A stretch of DNA of 64,000 nt, taken from NCBI GenBank assembly GCA_016748015.1, contig JAAOMT010000697.1:318868-382867 (forward strand). Reading direction: 5' to 3'. Positions 33,886 to 45,577 of this stretch are shown piece after piece; within the stretch, counting starts at the first letter, position 1; each line of letters begins with the position of its first letter. The translations under genes and the position numbers were made by a program. Source of the DNA: Geosiphon pyriformis (Eukaryota > Glomeromycota > Glomeromycetes > Archaeosporales > Geosiphonaceae). The notes under the pieces were generated by a model, which made no database searches, was not told the origin of the DNA, and saw only the letters and a program-made list of their open reading frames with translations.

Positions 33886-35760
33886 AAAAAACAGCAGGAA
33901 CCAAACCAGTATTGTCTATTTTAGCTAAAAGACCCATCACTGTGATCAACAGATTGTTCAAAGTTTCTTCCATTTTCTTAACAACTGAAAGATCAAAAAT
34001 CACCACCCTCACAATAGTCTCACCACCAGTAACTACACCTGAACTCTCACTCATCACTATATTTGCCCCTTTATTCTGTGATGAAGGGGTGACCAATGAC
34101 TAACATCCAGAGCTAGGCTGGGAAACCATTGGCCCAGGTGCATTCAACCTCTTAGCCAACTTATTAACACGTTCTACAAGACTGACCAGACTATGTTCAA
34201 GAGTGACAAACCTATCATTTAATTTCACAAACACAGACAAAAGAGGTTTCACCTCTGAAAAGAAACCAGAATAAGCCAAACCATTGTGAGCAGAGAGAGG
34301 AGAAAAAAAAAACCACCAGCAACTTTAGCCCAAGAAACATCACCAAAAGCAACAGAACAGACAATAAGAGCCAAATACTTAGCATAAATAGAAGCCAGTC
34401 TGCTTTTATCTACGTCTGAAAGTGCTTTGCAGAAGGCTTTTTCAAAAGAGAAAATTCCATCCACAGAACAGCCCAATAACATATAACCTATTTTCTCATA
34501 CTTAGCACATTTAGAGTAATCCAAATAAGACCAGTGCAAAGTAACGCTCCTTAAAACTGGAGTGGTTTCCATAATAACATCCAAAGACTTAGCTGAATCA
34601 AAACAAACAATGGCACATCTGGTCTGAGCATATATAACAGAATGATGATCAATTGCACAAGTCTTTTCACTCACAGAACCAATAAAATCCTATTTGTTAT
34701 GAGCATTTGTTCCCATTGAAAGAATATAGAGCAGTGTCCTATAATGATATCTCATGTCCTATGTTTTCTTATCTAAATCTGATCTAGTCACACACACTGT
34801 ATCTTTTTCAATCAAGATGGACCATCTAGCTGTGACCAAATCAATTTGATCTGACTGGTCAAACTCAACCATAATCTTTTGTTATAAACTTACCAACTGC
34901 ATTCTAATTGACTTAATAACCCCAAACTTGGATAGTACAGCACACACAGCCTCCAATGAGGTATTAACAGGAATCTTTTTTAATACCACAGCCCAATCTG
35001 AATGCCCAGAAAATTTCTTGAGATCAGTGTTTACCAGGATCTTTGTCTCTTCAGCTTTTTTTGAAGCCTGTACCAAACTCAATTTGGAAGTGAATGTTGC
35101 TCTGATGATCCCAGCAAATTTTGAGGGAGTAGAGACCTTTCCAAAACCATTGACTTTTGAAAACAACTTTCTGGTCACTTGAAGCTTTTCTTGAGAGGAT
35201 TTCTCAACCATCTTGTTTAACTCAATATCCAAAGCAAAAAATTTCTATACAGAAACATTAACCAAACTTTTCACAAGTAAAGGCAGTACTAGTGGGACAC
35301 CCAAAAAAACATTATCATCATTACTGTTTGGTGAGAAATTAATTTTCTCTAATGGTTTACCCAACATCTTTTTGGTTTTGACTTTTGAGCCTGCAGGTGT
35401 TTAATCAAAATCTCCTTTAGCAAGAGCACTGCCTTCACCATAATTGAAACTGGTCTTTTCTATCAGACATTCTTCCTTCATGTCAATACTTTCAGACTCA
35501 GTGATGTCATTAGTCTTCAAACTCTATGAGCAATTATTTTGGACTTTAAGACCAATATTTTTACCATTAGAATCATCTTCTAAAATGCCATGTCTTTTTT
35601 TCTTTCTTGGAAGAACAGATCTGAAACCACTACCAGAACCAGAAACTTTAGTAGTTGTCTTTATCACAACAATACTACAGCCAACAGTGGCCTTATAGTC
35701 AAAAATAAAGGGTTTAGATTTATTGTACTGAATTGTAAAAACTTCTTTCAAAAAACTTTT
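33878..35760 (-). pseudogene. LINE-C ORF1 (broken)
   Basis: The N-terminus (35524-35751) has the basic SVLPRKKKRHG stretch. The central block (34882-35232) matches LINE-A and LINE-B (KFFALDIE, KLFSKVNGFGKVSTPSKF). The knuckle region (34249-34674) reads KCAKYEKIGYMLLGC, in which the second Cys and the His of C-x2-C-x4-H-x4-C are both Tyr, the result expected from G-to-A changes on the coding strand. The last segment (33878-34096) ends at the TAA beside the ORF2 frame. A TAA in place of Gln after the EGD-like acidic stretch sits at the same site as in LINE-A. Confidence 0.82.
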
Positions 35761-35808
35761 AACTCTTTTTTAGGATTTTGGAACAAAGGAAAAAAAAAAG
35801 TTTTTTGT

Positions 35809-35947
35809 CTTATTTTTAAATTTTTTTTTATTATCTGCAATATATTTGAATTTACATAATTATATTTTTTAATAATAGATTAGTTTTATTATTTTCTATT
35901 GTCAATTTATTTTAAACTATTATTTTCTTAAAATATATTAAAACTTA
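35809..35947. other. Spacer between divergent LINE-C and LINE-B 5' ends
   Basis: About 140 bp of A/T-rich DNA between two LINE 5' ends that point away from each other. Transcription from internal promoters would leave in both directions. No site recognised. Confidence 0.6.
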
Positions 35948-36093
35948 AAAACTTCTTTCTCTTTTTCATCCAAAATTCCCAAAAAAGAGTCAAAGTTTTT
36001 TAGATAAAAGAAGTTTTATTCACAATTCAGTATGATAAATCCAAACCCTTCATTCTTAACTACAAAGCCACTGTTGGCTGTAGTATTGCTGTT

Positions 36094-36272
36094 ATGAAGA
36101 AGACTGCTAAAGTTTCTGGTTTTAATAATGACTTCAAACCTGTTCTTTCAAGGAAGAAAAGGAGAGGTGGTGCTTTAGAAGATAGTTTTGGTAGTAAGAT
36201 TGTTAATTCTAAGGTTCAGAATAGTTGTTCATGGGGTTCAGAGACCGGTGACACAACTGAGTCTGATAGCAT
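36094..36272 (+). pseudogene. LINE-B ORF1 N-terminal part
   Basis: Begins at or before the ATG at 36094 and encodes VSGFNNDFKPVLSRKKRRGG, a basic stretch, then the acidic SETGDTTESDS segment. E4 cuts it at 36272. The frame resumes in 41208-41250 (NIEKECLVEKTS) and again at 51360 after E3. The ATG corresponds to an ATA/ATC-type codon in the other copies, so the true ORF1 start may lie upstream. Confidence 0.75.
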
Positions 36273-37367
36273 TGTTACTCGAGTAGAAAAACCGATCCAA
36301 AGTTATGAAGAAACATGACCAAAATGTAACATAACACAGAATAACGTGCAATAACGTTGGATAACATGTTATAATATTAGATAACGTGTTATAATGCAGG
36401 ATAACACAGAATAGCACACAATAACATAGGATAACGTGTTATAATGCAGGATAACACAGAATAACATGTAATAACGTCAAATAATGTGTTATAACATAGG
36501 ATAACTAGCGATAACGTAGAAAAACAAAGCAATAACAGAAACAACAAAGCAATAGCTAGTGATAGCAAGACAATTAAAAGCAATCTTGTAAAACCAAAAG
36601 AATGTATAAAAGCAAGTAGTTGTAGAAGTGAGAAAGGACAGAAAAGAAAAAATAGATATGAATCTCTAGACCAGAAATTAAAATATCCATACTCTTTCAT
36701 TCTTTATTATCTTCCCTATTTTATCTCCTGAAATAAATCAATTATTAAAAGAAATCAGAATCATGAATTTATGTTCTTGAACTTTGTGAAATTTACATGA
36801 ATTAACCCTTGTCTTGTACCTTCATTCTAGAACAGATGCTCTTAGCATAATTGCCTCGAACCTATTAACAATTTGGACCAATTGCTCTTGATCACGGCAA
36901 TTGATGATACTAATTTATCTTTTTTTTTCTTTTCTTTTCTTTTCTTTTTCTTTTTCTTTCTTTTTCTGTCTTAATTTTTTTGTGAAGTGGCAACATAGTA
37001 AAATTGACTATCTGGGAATAGACTTTGTGATAGTCTGGTAAAAGAAGAAAGCTCCCCCTAAGTTTTGGATATTAACATTATCTTGTTAGCTTACCAGAAG
37101 AGCAAAAAGACAACACTAGACCCTAACGACTGCACTCGTTAGCTCGAAGAAAAAAGCTCACATTTACAAAAAACATTGTAATCAATGAAAGACAAACTCT
37201 GTGCCTTATAACCAAAGAACTCAATGGGTAAAATTCACATTCAGGAATAGACCTTCAGAGACTGATAATCAAGACTAAGCCAACAGAATTACACGGAAGA
37301 TGCATCATCAATAATTGAGAGCACCAAACGTTACCATTTCTCATACCCACCAAGTTTACCTGTAACA
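36273..37367 (+). repeat. E4 5' LTR (1,095 bp)
   Basis: TGTTACTCG...CTGTAACA. U3 carries a 10-bp periodic array (36331-36530), then a TATAAA box at 36605-36610. A CTTTT-type polypyrimidine microsatellite fills about 36919-36966. Same length as 40109-41203. Confidence 0.95.
36331..36530 (+). repeat. Exact 10-bp array (ATAAC + 5 variable bases), about 20 units
   Basis: Every tenth base from 36331 to 36511 begins ATAAC, ATAAT or once ATAGC, giving 19 units; the twentieth starts AAAAC. No unit gains or loses a base. The other five positions vary but recur in groups (GTGTT, GCAGG, ACAGA), giving a 50-bp higher-order repeat. The 3' LTR has the same array at 40167-40356. It lies about 75 bp before the TATA box. 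Confidence 0.93.
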
Positions 37368-37369
37368 TT

Positions 37370-37386
37370 TGGTGTTCTCTGTGAGG
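37370..37386 (+). other. E4 primer-binding site
   Basis: TGGTGTTCTCTGTGAGG, two bases after the LTR, one mismatch to the E2 site. Same predicted tRNA primer. Confidence 0.82.
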
Positions 37387-37432
37387 TTATAAATCCACAA
37401 AGACAGAGCACCCCCAAAAATACATAAAAGTG

Positions 37433-39964
37433 ATGACTATTGGAACAATAGGAAAGAACCACTCCTCGTATGGAAAAGCACTATTTCAATACTTTCGAAA
37501 AGACCTAAGAATAGCAGCAGGAACCACTTATACAGAAAGTGATTTTTGTAACTATATCAATGCAAAAATTGACTGCTTGTTAGGCTGCACAACTGATACA
37601 GGAAGACTTGAAGAACAAATTCATCAAAGCTTACTAGGATACTCAACAGTCATAACTATCCAAGCAATCGCTGAAACTCTGCGCATAATCGATACAGACA
37701 TTAAATATTATGTGGCACAATGATTCTCTCAAGTACAACAACCAGTAAAATCTGATCCTAAGGAATATGAAAACAAATCCAACAAACCCATAACTGCCCA
37801 AGCCAAGTCCATGGTCAACAAGAAACCAAGGATCCTCTCCCCAACAACTCTATTATACCATCAGACACCCCAAAATAGAATTGTATTCAACCCACTCCCA
37901 AAAACCCAGTCAGAAACACCACAAACTCCTGAAAATCCACACCCTTGGAATCAACACAGTTGGACCAAATCACTAGGAGAATATGGATCGCTGTTTGGAA
38001 ATTTTAACCCAGCAGCTGGTTAAACAGAAGGAAACCTGTTAACTTGGGAACAGCCACCAGCACAAAACCTAGCAGAATTAGCATCTCCCCTGATGGAAGA
38101 AACAGCTATCTTACAACCTATTGGTTCAAATAACAAAGGAAAGCAACCAGCATTAGCACCCAGAGAACACTCAAATACGTGGACACCAATCCCTTTAAAC
38201 ATAACCAGTAACACCCCACCCATTAACCAGATCATGGCTTACCGGGATATCGCTAAATTGGAAAAATTCTCTGGTGAAGAAGATAACACATATTCTTGGA
38301 TCGCAGATGCTGAGAAAGCAATTACCACTAATGGTTAGAATGATGACTGCACAGTTCAGACACTGCCATTTTTTCTGACCGGAACCACTAATTTGTGGTA
38401 CCAGAGCCTGGCAGAGAAGCCTACTTTCTTTACCAAGTTTAAACTCACATTTCTGCAATACTTCTGTAACCCCAATACGTTAATTTGATTGCAGAATCAA
38501 TTCAGTATAATTAAACAAAAAGATCACGAAGCAGTAACTACTTATCTTGGATGATTCAATCAAATCTTGCATCAAATATTAGCTATTGAAAGGGACTACT
38601 ACACCATGGCGCAAGTTTTTAATCAATTCATTAAAGAATTGTGGAGTAGTATTCTAAAATCCATAAGACCCTACCATCCGACCAGTTTACAAGACGCCGT
38701 CACTCTCACTCGTGATTTTGAGTCTGCAGAACAAGAAGTAAACCATACCCAAGCCGTTAATTTAGCCATTAACAAAACCTCTGACATCGACATAAAGATA
38801 ACCCAATTGAGTGAGAAACTAACTCAGAAAATTGAGAGATTCTTAGCTGGAACTACAGGAACTTACCAACCACCCCAACAGAAAAAAAATAACAACAACA
38901 GCAGATACCCACAGCAACAGAACTGTCAGCAACAGCAACAACCTTGGAGATCTGATCCCCACAACTGCTATTACTGCCAGAAATCTGGACACATTGCCCG
39001 TGACTGCAGAAGAAAGATCATGGACCAAAATCAAGGAAACCTATACCAGCAACCCAGATATCAGCAAAACATGGTACCCCAATACTTCATACCTCAGAAT
39101 CAACTGCCTCTATATGCACAACAGGTCCTGTACACTCAACCACCACCCCAGAATTATTATCAACCACCACCAATGACACAAGCAATCCCTCACTATCAAA
39201 CTTCCCCTTACAGCCCATCCAGACTTTGAGCTATAGACTATAATCAGGGATGAAGAAATTCCAACAACAATCAGGTGCAAACCAACAGTGGACTGTCTCG
39301 ACCAATCTCTCGCAGTCCTGCCCAATCTCGACCAACACTAACTAGATACCCGAATCAAGCTTCCTATCTTGGTCTTATAGAAAACCAGGGTTTTGATAAA
39401 TCTACACTTGTGGAAAGGGGGGATATAGAATGAATCTCCCAACCTTCCAAGCAAACAAAAAGCAATATCCCACCAGCCATTATTACTGAAGACACTACCT
39501 TAGCCACCATATTTTTTTTTAACATCAATAATTTGAACACACATAGCCTTTTTAGTAGAGCAGCCATCAATCAGGATAAACCAATAATGGCCCTATACAC
39601 CAATGCCAGAGTCGGAGAAATAGATATTAAATTAATCCTGGATAGTGGATCAGCTGGTAGCATAATCACGAAACAGCTCATGGACCAACTAGATCGCCGA
39701 GTAGACTGTACTACTACTGCCCAGATCATTACAGCAGATGGAAACACAAAAACCCCAATAGGAGAAATTGACAACTTCTCCTTCGAGATTAATGGAATCC
39801 AAATTCCTACCAAAGTACTTGTCATGGAAGCTACTCAATATCAAGCTCTAGTAGGAAATGACTGGTTGTCAAAAACCAACACTATTCTCGACTGGAACAC
39901 CCAAGAACTTCCAACATTGCCCAAACGTACTACTGAATGGATCTATGAAAACCATAATAGTTAA
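37433..39964 (+). pseudogene. E4 gag-protease (single frame with stops)
   Basis: The ATG at 37433 starts a frame of about 845 codons that stays in phase to 39964, interrupted by about eight stops (near 37721, 38021, 38336, 38486, 38552, 39227 and 39430) that mostly look like TGG, CGA or CAA mutated. Order: N-terminal helical region, Pro-rich linker, capsid-like domain (AKLEKFSGEEDNTYSWIADA, LWYQSLAEKP, RDFESAEQEVNHTQAVNLAI), CCHC knuckle (CYYCQKSGHIARDC, 38968-39009), Gln/Tyr/Pro-rich tract, and protease with intact DSGSAGSIIT and YQALVGNDWLSK near its end. The stop at 39964 follows WIYENHNS. Gag packages RNA; protease matures the particle. Confidence 0.9.
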
Positions 39965-40090
39965 CAGCATAGGATGAATAACCAATCAACAGTTCGAAGA
40001 TCTACAAAAGGCAATACTCAAGGCAACAATCAAACATTACATGAATAAAGCCATGATAACAGATACATATGGTTTCACAGGAGCTCAATT

Positions 40091-40106
40091 TTAAAAAGAG
40101 AGGGAT
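40091..40106 (+). other. E4 polypurine tract
   Basis: AAAAAGAGAGGGA precedes TAA and the 3' LTR start at 40109; GAGCTCAATTTT lies just before it as in E2. Expected primer for plus-strand synthesis. Confidence 0.85.
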
Positions 40107-40108
40107 AA

Positions 40109-41203
40109 TGTTACCTGAGTAGAAAAACTGATCCAAAGTTATGAAGAAACATGACCAAACTGTGACATAACACAGAATAATGCACAATAATGTTGGATAA
40201 CACGTTATAATATTGGATAACGTGTTATAATGCAGAATAACACAGAATAACGCGCAATAACATAGGATAACATGTTATAACGTAGGATAACACAGAATAA
40301 CATGTAATAACATCAAATAATGTGTTATAACATAGAATAACTAGTGATAACATAGAAAAACAAAGCAATAACAGAAACAACAAAGCAATAGCTAGCAATA
40401 GTGAGACAATTGAAAGCAATCTTGTAAAACTAAAAGAATGTATAAAAACAAGTAGTTGTAGAAGTGAGAAAAAACAGAGAAGAAAAAATAGATACGAACC
40501 TCTAGACCAGAAATTAAAATATCCATACTCCTTCATCCTTTATTATTTTCTCTATTTCATCTCCTGAAATAAATCAATTATTAAAAGAAATCAGAATTAC
40601 GAATTTATGTTCTCGAACTTCATGAAATTTACGTGAATTAACCCTTGTCTTGTACCTCTGTTCTAGAACAGATGTTCTTAGCATAACCACCTCGAACCTA
40701 TTAATGATTTGGACCAATCGCTCTTGATCACAGTGATTGACGATACTAATTTATCTTTTTCTCTTTTTTCTTTTCTTTTCTTTTTCTTTTTCTTTCTTTT
40801 TCTGTCTTAATTTTTTTGTGAAGTGGCAACATAGTAAAATTGACTGTCTGGGAATAGACTTTGTGATAGCCTGGTAAAAGAGGGAAGCTCTCCTTAAGTT
40901 TTGGATATTAACATTATCTTGTTAGCTTACCAGAAGAGTGAAAAGACAATGCCAGACCCTAATGACTGTACTCATTAGCTCAGAGAAGAAAGCTCACATT
41001 TACAAAAAACGTTGCAATCAACAAAAGACAAACTCTGTGCTTTATAACCAAAGAACTCAACGGGTAAAATTCACATCCAGGAATAGATCTTCAGAGACTG
41101 ATAATCAAGACTAAGCCAACAGAATTACGCGGAAGACGCATCATCAATAATTGAAAGCACCAAACATTACCATTTCCCATACCCATCAAGTTTACCCGTA
41201 ACA
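40109..41203 (+). repeat. E4 3' LTR (1,095 bp)
   Basis: Collinear with the 5' LTR. Contains the 10-bp array at 40167-40356, TATAAA at 40441-40446 and the CTTTT-type tract at about 40759-40802. Ends CCCGTAACA. Confidence 0.95.
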
Positions 41204-41250
41204 GCATTAACATAGAGAAAGAATGTCTGGTGGAGAAAACTAGCTTCTGG

Positions 41251-42091
41251 TATTATAGATGATTATTTGGGGTCTTAAATCAAATAACAAATTCATAACT
41301 TGACACTCAATATCTTGACAATACTGATGTTACTGGCACATTGATTGTATCTGAAGATTTTTAGAGTAGAGTCTTTTGTATAATGGATAGAGATTCAATA
41401 ACAATGTAGTTGGTTGGTAAGTTGTGTTCCCAATTTCTGTCTTCAACTTGGTGGCTGGTTTATTCTGATATTTGTGCCCTTCTGATAAGCTATCTGTTAA
41501 TATATATAATTTTACCCTTATTTCTGGTTCTTTTACCAGGCTATCTGTGATGTTAATTACTCAGCGCTTTAATCCTTAATTGGTTAGTATTCAACAAAAA
41601 AAATCAAAGAAAAAAAGAAATAAAAGAAAATAAAAAAATGAGCCAAGGTAATGTACAAGTTAGTATCTCATCAATAGTCATGATCAAGAGCTATTGTTCC
41701 AGCATAGTTAAGTATCAATTACTATCAACATAAAGTGTTGATAATAGAGAGTGAATTTGGATAGTAGATAATTTATTTATTTAATATTTATAAATGGAAG
41801 ATTTCTAACTAAAGATTTTCCTCTTTCTATTTCTAATGCTACTGCTATATATACATAATTGATGTTCTATAAGATTGCTCACATTCCCGAGCAATGTGCT
41901 ATGATTTCTTGAGCAATGCTTACATTGCTGAACAATGTGCCCTAATTTTCTAATATTGCTCCACATTGCTGAACAATGTACTATGCTTTCTGATATTGTT
42001 TCACATTGCTAAGCAATGTGCTTACATGCTAAATACTATTTTCTTATTGGTCTACTATTTTCTATATCTGTTTTTCTTTTTATGAGTAATA
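41251..42091 (-). repeat. E3 3' LTR (841 bp)
   Basis: The outer end is TATTATAGA where the other LTR has TGTTATAAA, and the inner end is TAATA for TAACA, so both termini have decayed. It contains palindromic CATTGCT-AGCAATG units near 41880-42020 and a TATATATA box at about 41845-41853. It has one 40-bp unit fewer than the 5' LTR. Confidence 0.93.
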
Positions 42092-42104
42092 TTATCTCCT
42101 CTTT

Positions 42105-42860
42105 TTAATATTGAGTTCTGTCGAAATCTTTGTTTTGAATTAATTCTAATACTTCTTTTTCAAGTATTGTTTGTTTGACTCTGTTTTTTATATCTTCTAC
42201 TTGTGTATTGTTCATTCTTCCCTATTGGTTAATGGTTATGGTTTCCATGTCAGAGTGTAACAGTATTTCTAGATAGTTTTGAAATATGTTGTGTAGTCAA
42301 TAAATTGTTCTTACATGTAGTGTCAAGTTTGTTTTTTTCCCAATAAATTCTTCAATTTGCTGTATTATGTTTTGGTTAAATACTCTCTTGGATTTGTTAA
42401 TATACAACTCCTGAATATTCAACTTTTGACTTAGCTGATAGTAACAGTATGATATTGGAAGTTGTTCTGTCCATTGCTTTCAATTCTCTTTTGTAAGTTT
42501 TTCTGTTGGTGCCATAATAGGTATTTTTTCAAAAGTGTTTTTTACTTTTTCTATTATGTTGTCTAACCAGTTTTTATCATTTTTTGGTAACTACTAATAT
42601 GGTGTATTTTTTGTTTTTCTTTTGGTATTTCAATAGCAAATTGTTTGGTTATTAATGGTAATTTCCATGTCTAAAGGTTGTTGACTTAAGGCCTGAAATA
42701 ATTGTTGAGCTATGGCGTGAATATGATCTGGTATTTCTATTTTTCTTGGTTGCCTTTATCACATATACTGTGTCTTTATATATTCTTTTATTGTTTGATT
42801 TTACATGTTTGGTCTGATGATTATGATTGGTTCCAGATCTCATGGAATCTCATCTGGTTG
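42105..42860 (-). pseudogene. E3 third ORF after integrase (broken)
   Basis: Homologous to the E2 third ORF through IHAIAQQLFQALSQQ, EITINNQTI and LTKEN, then YCYYQLSQKLNIQELY and NQNIIQQIEEFIGKK. The last segment also matches (VEDIKNRVKQTILEKEV). It opens at QPDEIP, again in +1 relation to the end of pol. Stops break it repeatedly. Keeping sequence blocks between two diverged families suggests it was a real protein; function unknown. Confidence 0.65.
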
Positions 42861-43990
42861 AATTGGTATTTGTTGTACTCTTAATTGTAGAATGTTATTG
42901 GTAGATGATGATACTATTTGGTAATATGGTTTCAATTGATCACCATGTGCTGCTTTGGCTAAGGTTTTGTTGTCCTATCTTAGTTTATAAGCTCTATTTC
43001 CAAGAATTTTTTCTATGTGAAATGGTCTGTTCCATTTGGGATCAAATTTTTCACTCTATTGTTTTTCCGCTTTGGTACAATATAGAAGTACTTTGTCTCC
43101 AATCTTGAATTCAACTGGTTTATCTGGTAATTGGTTATTGTGTTGTTGTTTTTGCTTTTTTTGAGACTTTTGAATATTATCAGCTGCTTTTCATTGTCTG
43201 TTTTCTAGTATTTCCATTAGATCATATGTTCTTCTCAACAATGTTTCTTGAAAATTAGCTTCTGTTATTGGTTCCGTTGGATATGTGCTGATCTTTCTCT
43301 CAACTGGTAATGTTGCTGTTCTACCATATACCAATTCAAATGGTGTTGCTTGTGTAGTATCTTGTTTTATTGTCTAATAAGCAAATAATACTGATGGTAT
43401 AAACAAATCTCATTCATCTTGGTTTTCTTGACTGATTTTGGCAATTGCTTCACATAGTGTTCTGTTAAACCTTTCAACTAGTCCATTTGTTTGTGGATGA
43501 TATAGTGATGATAATGGTCTTTTTATCCCAAATCTTTGACTTAATTCTGTTAATGTTCTATTCACAAAATGAGTTTTTTGATCTGATAATAGTTCTTTTG
43601 GACATTCATGTTGACATATCAAATTTTGATGAACGAATTCGGTAATGGATTTTGCATCTGCTTTTTGAATGGCTTTTGCTTCTGGCCAATTTGTGAGATA
43701 GTTTATGGCTACTGCAATATATCTGTTGCCTCTGCTGGTGATTGTTAATGGTCTGACTAAGTCAATTCCAATGTGATCGAATGGGTGTCCTACTTTGATT
43801 GGTCTTAATGATTTACTTGGTCTTGTTCTATCTCTTCTCTGACAAGCATCACAATTCTGAACATATTGAATGATGTCTGGATACATCGATGGCCAATAAT
43901 ATCTCTTTCTGATTTTTTCTATGGTCACTTCTTTATGAAAATGTCCTGCTGTTGGGTCTGAATACATGTTGAATAATATTGTTTTTTTCT
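42850..43990 (-). pseudogene. E3 integrase
   Basis: A 185-codon open run (43410-43967) covers the zinc region (AGHFHKEVT...CDACQRR), first Asp (HIGIDLVRPL), second Asp (LLSDQKTHFVN, where RG/QG is usual) and Glu (YHPQTNGLVERFNRTL). The GPY/F-type tail is at about 43000-43080. Triad intact, frame broken downstream (near 43375 and 43190). Confidence 0.92.
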
Positions 43991-44149
43991 CTGGTTCTGT
44001 GATTACTCTAGTTAGTTGATCTGGATTTTTTCTGTTCTTCTGGTAAAGTATATTTTAATGGTTGATAAAATTTTTTGATTGTTGTTTTATGTTTCTTTGT
44101 TCTTTTTGAGATAATTTCTCCTTGAACAATTGGGTATTTATATAATATT

Positions 44150-45570
44150 GAAGTTGTTGGTATTTTTGTATATTCATCTTTTGTTATATTTTTGGTTGGA
44201 ATGGTTTTAGATTTGTCTCATTCATAACAGTCTGTTAGCATTTTCATTGTTTTTTCCCTTTTTATAATGTACTGTATAATTAAATAGTAAAAGTTCTATT
44301 TTCCATCTGGCATAATGATTGTTTGCAAATTCTTGTTTCTGGATTGAAGTCAATCCTTTGTGATTAGTGTAAACTTCAAACTTTTGACTCAAGTATTCTT
44401 TTCATTTAATGACAGTTTAATAGATAGCTAAGTGTTCTAGTGCTAGAGTTCCATAGTTTTTCTTAGCTGAACTTAAGCTTCTACTGGTATAAGCTACTGG
44501 ATGTTCTTTTTCATCTGATTTTTTCTGTGATAGTACTGCTCCCAATGGTTAACCTGATGCATTGGTGGTAATTATGAATGGTTTGCTGTAATCTGAATAC
44601 ATTAATACTAGAGCTTGGATAAGCTTTCTTCTTAATGTGTCAAATGCTTTTTGTTGAACTTTGGTCTATTCATACTTTACATTCTTGGTCTGTAGATGAT
44701 GAAGTGGCTGAGCCAGTTTTGAAAAGTCTTTGATAAAATGGTGATAATAGTCTGCAAAACCTAAAAATGCTCTTAGTTCTGTCAAGTTGGTTGGTACTAG
44801 AAAGTTCTTAACTACTTCAATCTTGTCTGAATCTGTTTTGATTCCATCTTTGTTTACTACATGTCCCAAAAACTTGAGTTCAGTTTTTCCAAAGAAACAT
44901 TTGGTTGCATTTAGTTTTAATCCTGCTCTTTTTAATCTTTCGAACACTTGTTAAAGATGATGCAGATGATCATCGAATGTTTTTGAGAACACATTAGTGT
45001 TATCCAAGTATATGACTACTGATTTCTATAGTAATCCAGTATAGACAATTTTCATGAGCTGTTGGAATGTTGCTGGAGCATTCATTAAGCCAAATGGCAT
45101 GACTTCAAACTCAAAATTTCCTTCTTTTGTGGTGAACACTGTTTTTTCTTTGTTGGTTGGATCCATGACTACTTGCCAGTAACTCCTATCTAAATCTAAT
45201 GTTGAGAACCATTTATTTCCTCCAAAAGCATTGAATAGTTCTTGGATCTTTGGAGTTGGATAGCTATTACCTTTTGTTACTCTATTCAGTTTCTGGTAGT
45301 CTACACAAAAACAGATTTTTCTATTTTTCTTATGGACCAGTACCACTGATGATGATCATGGACTTATTGATGGCTGAATTAGCCCATTGTCAAGCATTCG
45401 GTTAATTTTTTGATGAATGATCTTATAACTAGCTGGTGGTACTCTGTATCTTCTTTGTTTAATTAGCATTATATCTCCAGTCTTAATCTAATATTAGATG
45501 ATGTTGATTTGGCCAAATTCATTTTTGCTAGCAAAGATGTCATTGAAATTGTTGAATAACATCTTGAGTT
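44150..45570 (-). pseudogene. E3 reverse transcriptase and RNase H
   Basis: 45026-45346 has VLVHKKNRKICFCVDYQKLN, FSTLDLDRSYWQV (motif A Asp present) and VMPFGLMNAPATFQ. The catalytic box reads YLDNTNVFSKTF (about 44986-45021), the same Asp-to-Asn change as in E2. 44666-44947 covers the thumb and connection (ELKFLGHVVNKDGI, GFADYYHHFIKDFSK). RNase H below 44640 is full of stops, and the frame shifts before integrase. Confidence 0.9.
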
Positions 45571-45577
45571 GCATCTG

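Larger units (their letters stand above)
29051..35808 (-). mobile_element. LINE-C: full-length non-LTR retrotransposon, uninterrupted
   Basis: A minus-strand copy of the same family, about 6.76 kb. Its 3' tail (poly-T/ATT on the plus strand, 29051-29080) and shared 3' UTR lie at the left, and its 5' end (a degenerate ACTTCTT-type start) near 35808. It is the only copy without an LTR insertion, but the most mutated: the ORF1 knuckle has Cys to Tyr and His to Tyr, and RT motif C is FINN. Because it is inverted relative to LINE-A and LINE-B, the three copies form large inverted repeats. Confidence 0.92.
36273..41203 (+). mobile_element. E4: non-autonomous gag-protease LTR retrotransposon
   Basis: Two 1,095-bp LTRs, target duplication GCAT (36269-36272 and 41204-41207), PBS and polypurine tract. 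The 2.74-kb interior encodes only gag and protease; about 130 bp after the protease stop the polypurine tract begins, so RT, RNase H, integrase, dUTPase and third ORF are absent. PBS, polypurine tract and Gag match E2 and E3. This is a TR-GAG-like derivative that would need pol from a relative. The two LTRs have equal length but show a fair number of transitions, so the insertion is not very recent. Confidence 0.93.

Noticed and set aside
36331-36530. CRISPR-like array
   Set aside because: Ten-base units with five-base 'spacers', inside an LTR of a eukaryotic retrotransposon and present in both LTRs; not compatible with CRISPR.
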